The position numbers were made by a program, and so were the translations under genes. The notes beneath the pieces are model-generated. The model saw only the letters and a program-made list of their open reading frames with translations, was not told where the DNA came from and did not search any database. From Pseudomonas sp. UBA4194 (lineage in GTDB: Bacteria; Pseudomonadota; Gammaproteobacteria; Pseudomonadales; Pseudomonadaceae), in contig NZ_DFUE01000085.1 of NCBI RefSeq assembly GCF_002379585.1, forward strand, positions 69,434 through 93,422: a stretch of DNA of 23,989 nucleotides. The letters run 5' to 3'. Below are positions 1 through 7,414 of the stretch, one piece after another. The first letter of the stretch is position 1; each line of letters starts with the position of its first letter.

Positions 1-27
1 GTGGGGGAGGGAGTGAATTTTGGGCGA

Positions 28-56
28 AAAAAAAGACCTCGTAGAGGTCTTTTTTT
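28..56 (-). terminator. Intrinsic terminator of tRNA-Leu, bidirectional in form
   Basis: The stem AGACCTC (34-40) pairs with GAGGTCT (44-50) around a GTA loop. It is flanked by an A-run on the left and a T-run on the right, so read on the minus strand it gives a hairpin followed by a long U-tract. It lies just past the 3' end of the tRNA and should end that transcript. Any plus-strand transcript entering from the left would also be stopped. Confidence 0.85.
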
Positions 57-62
57 CTGATT

Positions 63-147
63 TGGTGCCCCGAGGGAGACTCGAACTCCCACTCCTTTCG
101 AAAACGGATTTTGAATCCGCCGCGTCTACCAATTCCGCCATCAGGGC
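63..147 (-). tRNA. tRNA-Leu(CAA)
   Basis: The minus strand reads GCCCTGATGGCGGAATTGGT and onward to an encoded CCA end. The acceptor stem GCCCTGA pairs with TCGGGGC with one T-G wobble. The anticodon stem GCGGA/TCCGT encloses the loop TTCAAAA, giving anticodon CAA, which reads the leucine codon UUG. A long variable arm follows, as expected for a class II tRNA, and the T arm contains GTTCGAGTC. The 85-nt length with encoded CCA fits tRNA-Leu. It has its own promoter upstream (161-189) and terminator downstream (28-56), so it looks like a single-gene unit. Confidence 0.97.
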
Positions 148-160
148 TTACAGGCGGCGA

Positions 161-189
161 AGTATAGAGATCACTCGACCACTGGTCAA
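161..189 (-). promoter_or_regulatory. Sigma-70 promoter of tRNA-Leu
   Basis: On the minus strand, TTGACC (184-189) and TATACT (161-166) are separated by exactly 17 bp, with five of six matches to consensus in each hexamer. Transcription would start near 153-155, a few bases before the mature tRNA 5' end at 147. The base run after the -10 is GC-rich (CGCCGCC), as in the discriminators of stringently controlled stable-RNA promoters; stringent control itself is inference. Confidence 0.8.
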
Positions 190-199
190 TCAGCTTTCA

Positions 200-228
200 T
201 GGTCAATTTTGAAGATTTTTGCTAGACT
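200..228 (+). promoter_or_regulatory. Candidate extended -10 promoter for queA
   Basis: TGGTCA (200-205) and TAGACT (223-228) are spaced by 17 bp, and the -10 is preceded by TG one base upstream (TGCTAGACT), an extended -10 form. Each hexamer matches consensus at four of six positions. A start near 235 would leave a leader of about 20 nt before queA. It is divergent from the tRNA promoter, with the two -35 hexamers only 10 bp apart. Confidence 0.4.
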
Positions 229-256
229 TTTCAGCCCTATATAGCCGAACCCCATC

Positions 257-1321
257 ATGCGCGTCGCCGATTTCTCTTTCGAACTCCCCGATTCCCTGAT
301 CGCTCGCCACCCGTTGGCCGAGCGCCATGGCAGCCGTCTGTTGGTCCTCGATGGGCCCACAGGTGCGCTGGATCATCGTCAATTCACCGATTTGCCGGGC
401 TTTCTGCAGCCGGGCGACTTGATGGTGTTCAACAATACCCGGGTGATTCCGGCGCGGGTGTTTGGCCAGAAAGCGTCGGGTGGCAAGCTGGAGATCCTGG
501 TGGAGCGGGTGCTGGACAGCCACAGCGTGCTGGCCCATGTGCGCTCCAGCAAGTCGCCCAAGCCGGGCTCGATGATCCTGATCGACGGCGGTGGCGAGGC
601 GGAAATGGTTGCGCGGCACGACGCGCTGTTCGAATTGCGCTTCGGCGAGGAAGTGCTGCCGTTGCTCGATCGCGTCGGCCACATGCCGTTGCCTCCTTAT
701 ATAGACCGCCCCGACGATAGCGCCGACCGCGAGCGCTACCAGACCGTGTACGCCGAGAAAGCCGGCGCGGTGGCGGCACCTACGGCGGGGCTGCATTTCG
801 ATGACGCACTGCTGGCGCAGATCCGTGCCAAGGGCGTGGAGACTGCGTTCGTCACCTTGCACGTGGGCGCGGGCACGTTCCAGCCGGTGCGGGTCGAGCA
901 CATCGAAGACCACCACATGCACAAGGAGTGGCTGGAAGTCAGCCAGGAAGTCGTCGACGCCGTACAGGCCTGCAAGGCTCGTGGCGGTCGGGTGGTGGCG
1001 GTGGGCACCACCAGCGTGCGCTCGCTGGAGAGTGCGGCGCGCGATGGCGTGTTGAAGCCGTTCAGTGGCGACACCGATATCTTTATCTTCCCTGGGCGGC
1101 CATTTCATGTGGTCGATGCCCTGGTGACCAATTTCCATTTGCCGGAGTCCACGCTGCTGATGCTGGTCTCGGCCTTCGCGGGTTACCCCGAAGCCATGGC
1201 CGCCTATGCGGCAGCCGTGGCCAACGAGTACCGCTTCTTCAGTTACGGTGATGCCATGTTCATCACCCGCAATCCGGCGCCTCGCGGTCCTAGCGTTGCC
1301 GCGCCAGGGGATCACCCATGA
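257..1321 (+). CDS. queA: S-adenosylmethionine:tRNA ribosyltransferase-isomerase QueA
   Basis: QueA transfers and isomerises the ribosyl part of S-adenosylmethionine onto 7-aminomethyl-7-deazaguanine at tRNA position 34, giving epoxyqueuosine. It is a cytosolic enzyme of queuosine synthesis. The 354-aa product is close to the roughly 356 aa of E. coli QueA and starts with the family N-terminus MRVADFSFELP. Family blocks are intact: NNTRVIPARV (59-68), MPLPPYIDR (143-151), AVAAPTAGLHF (from 171), and the C-terminal PGRPF...VTNFHLPEST block. ATG 257 is chosen by alignment to the family; no clear Shine-Dalgarno site precedes it. Its stop overlaps the tgt start (ATGA), which implies translational coupling with the next enzyme acting on the same nucleotide. 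Confidence 0.97.
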   Translation: MRVADFSFELPDSLIARHPLAERHGSRLLVLDGPTGALDHRQFTDLPGFLQPGDLMVFNNTRVIPARVFGQKASGGKLEILVERVLDSHSVLAHVRSSKSPKPGSMILIDGGGEAEMVARHDALFELRFGEEVLPLLDRVGHMPLPPYIDRPDDSADRERYQTVYAEKAGAVAAPTAGLHFDDALLAQIRAKGVETAFVTLHVGAGTFQPVRVEHIEDHHMHKEWLEVSQEVVDAVQACKARGGRVVAVGTTSVRSLESAARDGVLKPFSGDTDIFIFPGRPFHVVDALVTNFHLPESTLLMLVSAFAGYPEAMAAYAAAVANEYRFFSYGDAMFITRNPAPRGPSVAAPGDHP

Positions 1322-2451
1322 GTCGCACCTGTCGTATGTCGTTCGAGCTGTTGGCCACCGACGGCAAGGCCCGCCGTGGCCGCCTGACCTTCCCGCGTGG
1401 CGTGGTGGAAACCCCAGCGTTCATGCCGGTGGGCACCTACGGCACGGTCAAGGGCATGCTGCCGCGGGATATCGAGGCAATCGGTGCGCAGATGATTCTG
1501 GGCAATACCTTCCACCTGTGGCTGCGCCCGGGCACCGAGGTGATCAAGGCCCACGGCGACCTGCACGATTTCATGCAGTGGAAAGGCCCGATCCTGACCG
1601 ACTCCGGCGGCTTCCAGGTGTTCAGCCTGGGCGCCATGCGCAAGATCAAGGAGGAGGGCGTGACCTTCGCCTCGCCCGTCGACGGCTCCAAGGTGTTCAT
1701 GGGCCCGGAGGAGTCGATGCAGGTGCAGCGCGACCTGGGATCGGACGTGGTGATGATCTTCGACGAATGCACCCCTTACCCGGCCGACGAACTCACCGCG
1801 CGCACCTCCATGGAGTTGTCGCTGCGTTGGGCCAAGCGTTCCAAGGACGCCCACGGCGACAACACGGCGGCGCTGTTCGGTATCGTTCAGGGCGGCATGC
1901 ACCAGGATCTGCGCATGCGCTCGCTGGAAGGTCTGGATCAGATCGGCTTCGACGGGCTGGCCATCGGCGGCCTGTCGGTGGGCGAGCCCAAGCATGAAAT
2001 GATCAAGGTGCTGGACTACCTGCCGGGGCAGATGCCGGCTGACAAACCTCGTTACCTTATGGGGGTAGGCAAACCCGAAGACTTGGTCGAGGGTGTGCGC
2101 CGCGGGGTCGACATGTTCGACTGCGTGATGCCCACGCGCAACGCGCGCAACGGGCATCTGTTCATCGACACAGGCGTGCTGAAGATCCGTAACGCGTTCC
2201 ATCGCCATGATGATTCGCCGCTCGATCCCACCTGTGACTGCTACACCTGCCGCAACTTCTCCCGCGCCTACCTGCATCACCTGGACAAGTGCGGCGAAAT
2301 GCTGGGTAGCATGTTGAATACGATCCACAATTTGCGCCATTACCAGCGGCTGATGGCTGGTTTGCGCGAGGCTATTCAACAGGGTACATTGGCCGCCTTT
2401 GTCGATGCCTTCTATGCCAAGCGCGGGCTGCCTGTGCCGCCTTTGGAATAA
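1318..2451 (+). CDS. tgt: Queuine tRNA-guanine transglycosylase Tgt
   Basis: Bacterial Tgt exchanges guanine 34 for preQ1 in tRNAs with GUN anticodons, the step just before QueA. The 377-aa product carries the whole family signature. LTDSGGFQVFSLG contains Asp95, GVDMFDCVMPTRNARNGHLF contains the nucleophilic Asp region (265), and the zinc site is Cys306, Cys308, Cys311 and His337. The start is ambiguous. ATG 1318 has a good upstream AGGGG at 7-base spacing and overlaps the queA stop. ATG 1336 (371 aa, beginning MSFELLATDG) aligns better with the E. coli N-terminus but has no Shine-Dalgarno site. I list the first. About 50 bp, without a terminator, separates it from yajC. Confidence 0.97.
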   Translation: MSRTCRMSFELLATDGKARRGRLTFPRGVVETPAFMPVGTYGTVKGMLPRDIEAIGAQMILGNTFHLWLRPGTEVIKAHGDLHDFMQWKGPILTDSGGFQVFSLGAMRKIKEEGVTFASPVDGSKVFMGPEESMQVQRDLGSDVVMIFDECTPYPADELTARTSMELSLRWAKRSKDAHGDNTAALFGIVQGGMHQDLRMRSLEGLDQIGFDGLAIGGLSVGEPKHEMIKVLDYLPGQMPADKPRYLMGVGKPEDLVEGVRRGVDMFDCVMPTRNARNGHLFIDTGVLKIRNAFHRHDDSPLDPTCDCYTCRNFSRAYLHHLDKCGEMLGSMLNTIHNLRHYQRLMAGLREAIQQGTLAAFVDAFYAKRGLPVPPLE

Positions 2452-2502
2452 CTGTTTTATAAAGACTTTAAGTCAATAACTTCTAAGTAACTGGAGCGTT
2501 GA

Positions 2503-2838
2503 ATGAGCTTTTTGATCCCCGCCGCGTACGCGGACGCCGCTGCACCAGCCGCTGGCCCTGCCGGCACTGGTTTCGAGTGGATTTTCCTGGTCGGCTTTCT
2601 GGTCATCTTCTACATGATGATCTGGCGCCCACAGGCCAAGCGTGCCAAAGAGCAGAAGAACCTGCTGGGCAATCTGCAGAAGGGCGACGAAGTGGTGACC
2701 TCCGGTGGTATCGCCGGCAAGATCAACAAAGTGACTGACGACTTCGTGGTGATCGAAGTGTCCGACACCGTCGAGCTGAAAATCCAGAAGGGCGCGATTG
2801 CCGCAACCCTGCCTAAAGGCACGCTCAAAGCGATCTAA
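2503..2838 (+). CDS. yajC: Sec translocon accessory subunit YajC
   Basis: YajC is a small inner-membrane protein that associates with SecD and SecF and with SecYEG, assisting protein export. The 111-aa length matches E. coli YajC (110 aa). A single membrane helix spans about residues 24-41 (FEWIFLVGFLVIFYMMIW). It is followed by the family block RPQAKRAKEQ, then LQKGDEVVTSGGIAGKI and a basic cytosolic tail. ATG 2503 is preceded by GGAG at six-base spacing. The alanine-rich N-terminus (residues 7-22) is typical of pseudomonad YajC. It precedes secD and secF, the usual order; a hairpin sits in the 62-bp spacer before secD. Confidence 0.97.
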   Translation: MSFLIPAAYADAAAPAAGPAGTGFEWIFLVGFLVIFYMMIWRPQAKRAKEQKNLLGNLQKGDEVVTSGGIAGKINKVTDDFVVIEVSDTVELKIQKGAIAATLPKGTLKAI

Positions 2839-2859
2839 GCGACAGACTTTTACCCATGT

Positions 2860-2880
2860 CGGGGCGCGCAAGGCGCCCCG
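2860..2880. promoter_or_regulatory. GC-rich hairpin between yajC and secD
   Basis: CGGGGCGC (2860-2867) pairs perfectly with GCGCCCCG (2873-2880) around a five-base loop. No T-run follows, so this is not a normal intrinsic terminator. It ends 20 bases before the secD start, which has only a weak ribosome binding site. Possible roles are mRNA stabilisation, processing or tuning of secD translation; none can be settled from sequence. Confidence 0.6.
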
Positions 2881-2900
2881 CGTCTTGAACGGGCGGCGTG

Positions 2901-4769
2901 ATGCTGAACAAATACCCTCTGTGGAAATATGTACTGATCCTGGCGGTGCTGGCGATCGGTTTTATCTATTCCGCACCGAATCTCTACCCTGATGACGCGG
3001 CCATTCAGGTCAGCGGCGCGAGCACCGCGCTGCAGGTCAATCAGGCGGATCTGGACCGCGTCAGCAAGGCGCTGACCGATGCCGGCATCCAGGTCAAGTC
3101 CGCGGCCCTGGCCGAAAACGGCAAGGGTGGCCTGCTGCGCCTGACCAAGGCCGAAGATCAATTGCCCGCCAAGGACGTGGTCCGCAAGGCATTGGGCGAC
3201 GACTACGTAGTGGCCTTGAACCTGGCCCCGACCACCCCGCAGTGGCTGCGCAGCGTTGGCGCCAGCCCCATGAAGCTGGGTCTGGACTTGTCCGGTGGTG
3301 TGCACTTCCTGCTGGAAGTGGACATGGACAAAGCCCTCGACGCTCGCATGAAAGTCTACGAAGGCGAAGTCAAAACCCTGTTGCGTAAAGAGCGCGTGCG
3401 TTATCGCAGCCTGCCGCAACAAGACGGTGCCGTTCAGTTGGGCTTCAGCGACACGGCTTCCCGCGACCAGGCACAAGCCTTGATCCGCAAGAATTTCACC
3501 GACTTCGACCTGACCACCACCGACCGCAACGAATTGTCGGTGCTGCGTCTGGCGATGACCCAGGCCAAGGTTGCGGAGATCCGCGAATACTCCATCAAGC
3601 AGAACCTGACCACCGTGCGTAACCGGGTCAACGAGCTGGGTGTGGCCGAGCCGCTGGTTCAGCGCCAGGGCGCCAACCGCATCGTGGTGGAACTGCCAGG
3701 CGTGCAGGACACTGCCGAAGCCAAGCGTATTCTGGGCAAGACTGCCAACCTGGAATTCCGTCTGGGTGCAGGCCCGGATGACTCCAAGGCCACCACCGAA
3801 AGCTTTGAATTCCGCGAGGGCAATCGCCCACCGGCAGCGGTGGAGCGTGGCTTGATCATCACCGGTGACCAGGTGACCGACGCCCAGGCCAGCTTCGACG
3901 AGCATGGCCAGCCGCAAGTGAACATCAAGCTCGACGGCCATGGCGGCGATCTGATGAGCCGCGCCACGCGCAGCAACGTCGGTCGTAGCATGGCGGTGAT
4001 CTTCATCGAGCAGCGGCCTACCACGCGTTACGTCAAGCAGACGGTCGACGGCGTCGAGAAAGACGTTGCCGTGCAGACGTTCACCGAAGAGAAGAAAATC
4101 ATCAGCCTGGCGACCATCCAGTCGCCGCTGGGCAGCCAGTTCCGCATCACCGGCCTGAACGGCCAGGGTGAGTCGTCGGAATTGGCCCTGCTGTTGCGTG
4201 CCGGTGGTCTGGCTGCGCCGATGTACTTCGCTGAAGAACGTACCATTGGTCCAAGCCTGGGTGCCGACAACATCACCAAGGGTGTCGACGCTTCCCTGTG
4301 GGGCATGCTGTTCGTCTCGCTGTTCATCATTGCCATCTACCGCTTCTTTGGCGTGATCGCCACCGTGGCACTGGCTTTCAACATGGTCATGCTGCTGGCG
4401 CTGATGTCGTTGCTGGGGGCTACGCTGACCCTGCCAGGTATCGCCGGTATCGTCCTGACCATGGGGATGGCGGTGGACGCCAACGTGCTGATCTTCTCGC
4501 GTATCCGTGAGGAAATCGCCAATGGCATGAGCGTCCAGCGCGCCATTCACGAAGGCTTCGACCGTGCCTACACGGCCATCATCGACGCCAACCTGACCAC
4601 GTTGCTGGTCGGCGGCATTCTCTTCGCCATGGGCACCGGCCCGGTGAAGGGCTTCGCCGTTACCATGTCCCTCGGGATCTTTACCTCGATGTTCACGGCC
4701 ATCATGGTGACCCGCGCGATGGTCAACCTGATCTACGGCGGTCGGGACTTCAAGAAGTTGTGGATTTAA
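2901..4769 (+). CDS. secD: Protein translocase subunit SecD
   Basis: SecD with SecF is an RND-family membrane motor that uses the proton gradient to pull preproteins from SecYEG into the periplasm. The 622-aa product has a first membrane helix at about 9-26. A large periplasmic region follows, with GLDLSGGVHFLLEVDM at 127-142. A cluster of five helices lies after about residue 460. The conserved GMAVDANVLIFSRIREE carries Asp526, equivalent to the proton-relay aspartate (E. coli Asp519). ATG 2901 is preferred over the in-frame GTG 2898 because it gives the family N-terminus MLNKYPLWKY. The upstream ribosome site is weak (GGGCGG). secF follows after 9 bp. Confidence 0.97.
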   Translation: MLNKYPLWKYVLILAVLAIGFIYSAPNLYPDDAAIQVSGASTALQVNQADLDRVSKALTDAGIQVKSAALAENGKGGLLRLTKAEDQLPAKDVVRKALGDDYVVALNLAPTTPQWLRSVGASPMKLGLDLSGGVHFLLEVDMDKALDARMKVYEGEVKTLLRKERVRYRSLPQQDGAVQLGFSDTASRDQAQALIRKNFTDFDLTTTDRNELSVLRLAMTQAKVAEIREYSIKQNLTTVRNRVNELGVAEPLVQRQGANRIVVELPGVQDTAEAKRILGKTANLEFRLGAGPDDSKATTESFEFREGNRPPAAVERGLIITGDQVTDAQASFDEHGQPQVNIKLDGHGGDLMSRATRSNVGRSMAVIFIEQRPTTRYVKQTVDGVEKDVAVQTFTEEKKIISLATIQSPLGSQFRITGLNGQGESSELALLLRAGGLAAPMYFAEERTIGPSLGADNITKGVDASLWGMLFVSLFIIAIYRFFGVIATVALAFNMVMLLALMSLLGATLTLPGIAGIVLTMGMAVDANVLIFSRIREEIANGMSVQRAIHEGFDRAYTAIIDANLTTLLVGGILFAMGTGPVKGFAVTMSLGIFTSMFTAIMVTRAMVNLIYGGRDFKKLWI

Positions 4770-4778
4770 GGGGCTGCC

Positions 4779-5690
4779 ATGTTACGTACCATCAACTTCA
4801 TGGGCGTGCGCAATGTTGCGTTCGCCATCACCGTGCTCCTTACCGTGCTGGCGCTGTTCAGCATGTTCCACAAGGGCATGAACTACGGGCTGGACTTCAC
4901 TGGCGGTACGCTCATCGAGCTGACCTACGAGAAGCCGGCCGATCTGGGACTGGTGCGCGACGAACTGTCCAAGGCCGGCTACCACGATGCGATCGTGCAG
5001 AACTTCGGTGCCACCACCGATTTGCTGGTGCGCATGCCCGGCGAAGACCCGCAACTGGGCAACCAGGTGGCGGCGGCCCTGCAGAAAGTGGGCGGGGATA
5101 ACCCGGCCACCGTCAAGCGGGTCGAGTTCGTCGGTCCGCAGGTAGGTGAAGAACTGCGCGACCAGGGCGGCCTCGGCATGTTGCTGGCGCTCGGTGGCGT
5201 ACTGATCTACCTGGCGTTCCGCTTCCAGTGGAAATTTGCGGTGGGGGCGATCCTGTCCCTGATCCACGACGTGATCGTGACCGTGGGCCTGCTGTCGTTC
5301 TTCCAGATCACCTTCGACCTGACGGTGCTGGCGGCGGTGCTGGCGATCATTGGCTACTCGCTCAACGACACCATCGTGGTCTTCGACCGGGTTCGCGAGA
5401 ACTTCCGCGTGATGCGCAAGGCGTCGTTGATCGAGAACATCAACGTGTCCACCACTCAGACCTTGCTGCGTACCGTGGCCACGTCGGTGTCGACCTTGCT
5501 GGCCATTGCCGCACTGATGTTCTTCGGTGGCGATAACCTGTGGGGCTTCTCGCTGGCGCTGTTCATCGGCGTCATGGCCGGTACCTACTCGTCGATCTAC
5601 ATCGCCAACGTGGTGCTGATCTGGCTGAACCTGAGCAGCGAAGACCTGATTCCACCGGTGGCCAAGGACCAGGCGGACGACCGCCCATAA
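4779..5690 (+). CDS. secF: Protein translocase subunit SecF
   Basis: SecF is the partner of SecD in the inner-membrane export motor. The 303-aa product has a first helix at about 12-29, then the periplasmic signature MNYGLDFTGGTLIEL (34-48). A five-helix C-terminal domain carries GYSLNDTIVVFDRVREN from residue 192, with the charged residues Asp197 and Asp203. It is slightly shorter than E. coli SecF (323 aa). AAGGGG lies directly upstream of ATG 4779, 9 bp after secD, so the two are surely cotranscribed. A strong terminator 29 bp downstream closes the unit. Confidence 0.97.
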   Translation: MLRTINFMGVRNVAFAITVLLTVLALFSMFHKGMNYGLDFTGGTLIELTYEKPADLGLVRDELSKAGYHDAIVQNFGATTDLLVRMPGEDPQLGNQVAAALQKVGGDNPATVKRVEFVGPQVGEELRDQGGLGMLLALGGVLIYLAFRFQWKFAVGAILSLIHDVIVTVGLLSFFQITFDLTVLAAVLAIIGYSLNDTIVVFDRVRENFRVMRKASLIENINVSTTQTLLRTVATSVSTLLAIAALMFFGGDNLWGFSLALFIGVMAGTYSSIYIANVVLIWLNLSSEDLIPPVAKDQADDRP

Positions 5691-5718
5691 GCGTTCACCC
5701 CTGACCGGCAAGGCCCTG

Positions 5719-5752
5719 AAAAGGCGCGAGTATTGAACTCGCGCCTTTTTTT
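5719..5752 (+). terminator. Intrinsic terminator after secF
   Basis: GGCGCGAG (5723-5730) pairs perfectly with CTCGCGCC (5738-5745) around the loop TATTGAA, followed by seven T residues. An AAAA run precedes the stem. This is a strong textbook form and should end the queA/yajC-secDF transcript. Confidence 0.93.
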
Positions 5753-5812
5753 ATGCTCCAAGGCTGGGAGAAACGCGGGCTTTGTCCCGTGATCGTAGTC
5801 AGGAGGTTCCAA

Positions 5813-6361
5813 GTGAATAAGTCGTTGCTGATTGGTGCAGTATTGGGTGCTGTCGGTGTCACCGCCGGGGGTGCTGTTGCGACCTACAGCCTCGTAAAAA
5901 GTGGCCCCGAATACGCAGACGTATTAGCCGCAGAGCCGATCAAACAGCAGATCAAGACGCCTCGCGAAGTGTGTAAGGACGTCACCGTGACCCGCCAGAA
6001 GCCGGTGCAGGACCAACACCAGATCGTCGGCAGTGTGCTGGGTGCCGTAGCGGGTGGTTTGCTGGGTAACCAGGTGGGTGGCGGTAACGGCAAGAAGATC
6101 GCCACCGTGGCCGGTGCGGTCGGCGGTGGTTATGCTGGTAACAAGGTGCAGGAAGGCATGCAGAACCGCGATACCTACAGCACCACACAGACTCGGTGCA
6201 ACACGGTCAATGACATCAGTGACAAGGTCGTTGGGTATAACGTGAAGTATCAGTTGGACGGCAAGGTTGGCCAGGTGCGGATGGACCGAGATCCTGGTTC
6301 GCAGATTCCGGTGAACAAGCAGGGACAGCTGGTATTGGGTGAGAATCAGGCTGCGCAGTGA
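5813..6361 (+). CDS. Glycine-zipper 2TM domain envelope protein (YcfJ-like)
   Basis: The function is not known. The 182-aa product has an N-terminal hydrophobic segment (residues 5-28) that could be a signal anchor or uncleaved signal; I see no lipobox cysteine. A glycine-zipper repeat follows at about 72-116 (GSVLGAVAGGLLGNQVGGG, then AGAVGGGYAGN), of the kind found in the Rickettsia 17-kDa antigen and YcfJ families. Next comes a polar region with a YNVKYQLDGK block. Two cysteines, 54 and 129, could form a periplasmic disulfide. The GTG start at 5813 is set by a perfect AGGAGG at 5801-5806; an upstream in-frame ATG at 5753 would overlap the secF terminator and is rejected. The gene stands alone between two terminators. 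Confidence 0.88.
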   Translation: MNKSLLIGAVLGAVGVTAGGAVATYSLVKSGPEYADVLAAEPIKQQIKTPREVCKDVTVTRQKPVQDQHQIVGSVLGAVAGGLLGNQVGGGNGKKIATVAGAVGGGYAGNKVQEGMQNRDTYSTTQTRCNTVNDISDKVVGYNVKYQLDGKVGQVRMDRDPGSQIPVNKQGQLVLGENQAAQ

Positions 6362-6420
6362 TTCTGGGTTGGCAGGGCATGTAGAGTGATCTCTCACTTA
6401 CCATCCTCGAACCAGACCCC

Positions 6421-6450
6421 AAAAAAAAGCACCCTTAAGGGTGCTTTTTT
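6421..6450. terminator. Bidirectional terminator between glycine-zipper gene and suhB
   Basis: The palindrome GCACCCTTAAGGGTGC (6429-6444) is flanked by eight A on the left and six T on the right, so it works as a hairpin plus U-tract in both directions. It lies between two convergent genes and should end both transcripts, about 15 bp from the suhB stop. Confidence 0.92.
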
Positions 6451-6465
6451 GTGCCCAGCTGAAAC

Positions 6466-7281
6466 TCAGCGCTTCAGCGAAGCCGGCAGGTGCGGCTGAA
6501 TAGCCGTCAGCACAGCCTTGAAGCACTTGGTGTTACCCGCCACGATGTGGCCGTTCTCCAGGAAGTTATGACCGCCGGTGAAGTCGCTCACCAAGCCACC
6601 CGCTTCCTGAATCAGCAGCACGCCTGCGGCCATGTCCCACTCCGACAGGCCCGACTCCCAGAACGCATCGAAACGACCAGCTGCCACATAGGCCAGGTCC
6701 AAGCTGGCGGCACCGGCGCGGCGAATGCCGGCGGTCTGGCCGACCAGGCTGCGGAACATGCCCAGGTAGTTGTCCAGGTTGTCCATCTGGTTATCACGGA
6801 ACGGGAAACCGGTCCCCAGCAGGGCGCCATCCAGGCTGGTGCGGCCGCTGACGCGCAGGCGACGACCGTTGAGCTGGGCGCCGCGGCCACGGCTGGCGGT
6901 GAATTCTTCCTGACGAACCGGGTCCAGGACCACGGCGTGCTCCAGGCGACCGCGGTATTTGCAGGCGATGCTGACGGCAAAGTGCGGCACGCCGCGCAGG
7001 AAGTTGGTGGTGCCATCGAGCGGGTCGATGATCCACAGATAGTCTTCGCCCTCACCGCTGCCAGCGTGGAAGCCGGTTTCTTCGCCCTGGATGGCGTGGG
7101 TAGGGTAGGCCTTGCGCAGCGCGTCGATGATTTTCTGTTCGGCGGCGCGATCCACTTCGGACACGTAGTCCTTGGCGTCCTTCTCGTCGACCTTGATGGT
7201 ATCCAGGCGCTCGATGGAGCGGAAAATCAATTCACTGGCGCTGCGGGCGGCGCGCAGCGCGATATTCAGCATGGGCTGCAT
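6466..7281 (-). CDS. suhB: Inositol-1-monophosphatase family protein SuhB
   Basis: SuhB hydrolyses inositol monophosphate with magnesium. In E. coli it also joins the Nus complex in rRNA antitermination, and in P. aeruginosa it affects virulence gene control. The 271-aa product has the metal-site motifs: GEETG with Glu67/Glu68, WIIDPLDGTTNF with Asp86 and Asp89, and EWDMAAG with Asp216. The open frame runs much further upstream, but ATG 7281 (MQPMLNIALRAAR) matches the family start. On the minus strand it has AGGTGA at seven-base spacing. It is divergent from trmJ, an arrangement also seen in E. coli. Confidence 0.96.
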   Translation of the reverse strand: MQPMLNIALRAARSASELIFRSIERLDTIKVDEKDAKDYVSEVDRAAEQKIIDALRKAYPTHAIQGEETGFHAGSGEGEDYLWIIDPLDGTTNFLRGVPHFAVSIACKYRGRLEHAVVLDPVRQEEFTASRGRGAQLNGRRLRVSGRTSLDGALLGTGFPFRDNQMDNLDNYLGMFRSLVGQTAGIRRAGAASLDLAYVAAGRFDAFWESGLSEWDMAAGVLLIQEAGGLVSDFTGGHNFLENGHIVAGNTKCFKAVLTAIQPHLPASLKR

Positions 7282-7316
7282 GGACGTTTCACCTAGGTCG
7301 TTAAAGAAAGCCGCAC

Positions 7317-7325
7317 ATTCTAGCA
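7317..7325 (-). promoter_or_regulatory. Candidate extended -10 element of the suhB promoter
   Basis: On the minus strand, TGCTAGAAT combines the extended -10 TGn with TAGAAT, five of six matches to consensus. No good -35 lies 16-18 bp upstream, as is common for extended -10 promoters. A start near 7310 would give a leader of about 28 nt before suhB. Confidence 0.4.
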
Positions 7326-7352
7326 GAAAAGTCATGGACAAGAAGAGGGACA

Positions 7353-7381
7353 TAGCCTTACTTATGAGCCTTCTGTAATAT
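7353..7381 (+). promoter_or_regulatory. Weak candidate promoter for trmJ-cysE
   Basis: TAATAT (7376-7381) resembles a -10. The hexamer 17 bp upstream, TAGCCT (7353-7358), matches consensus at only three positions. It is the best plus-strand candidate I see in the suhB-trmJ spacer and would leave about 25 nt before GTG 7415. Confidence 0.25.
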
Positions 7382-7414
7382 TTGCCCCCCTTTCCCCGAC
7401 ACAGAGCGCTTGCC

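Noticed and set aside
63..147. Genomic island attachment site at the tRNA-Leu
   Set aside because: The tRNA is followed directly by its terminator, and no integrase or repeat of the tRNA 3' end is visible; the left flank is outside the window.
148..256. preQ1 riboswitch upstream of queA
   Set aside because: The probable leader is only about 20 nt and I see no preQ1 aptamer elements.
203..1315. Long antisense reading frame opposite queA (370 codons), with similar ones opposite tgt, secD, secF, hscA, hisS and der
   Set aside because: They mirror the GC-rich third positions of real genes, have His/Gln/Arg-rich unstructured products and no family motifs, while the sense frames are unmistakable.
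2839..2900. Arrest-peptide leader (VemP/MifM type) before secD
   Set aside because: No open frame with a start and ribosome site fits in the 62-bp spacer.
5753..5812. Upstream ATG 5753 for the glycine-zipper gene
   Set aside because: It overlaps the T-run of the secF terminator, and the extra 20 residues are not signal-like. AGGAGG points to GTG 5813.
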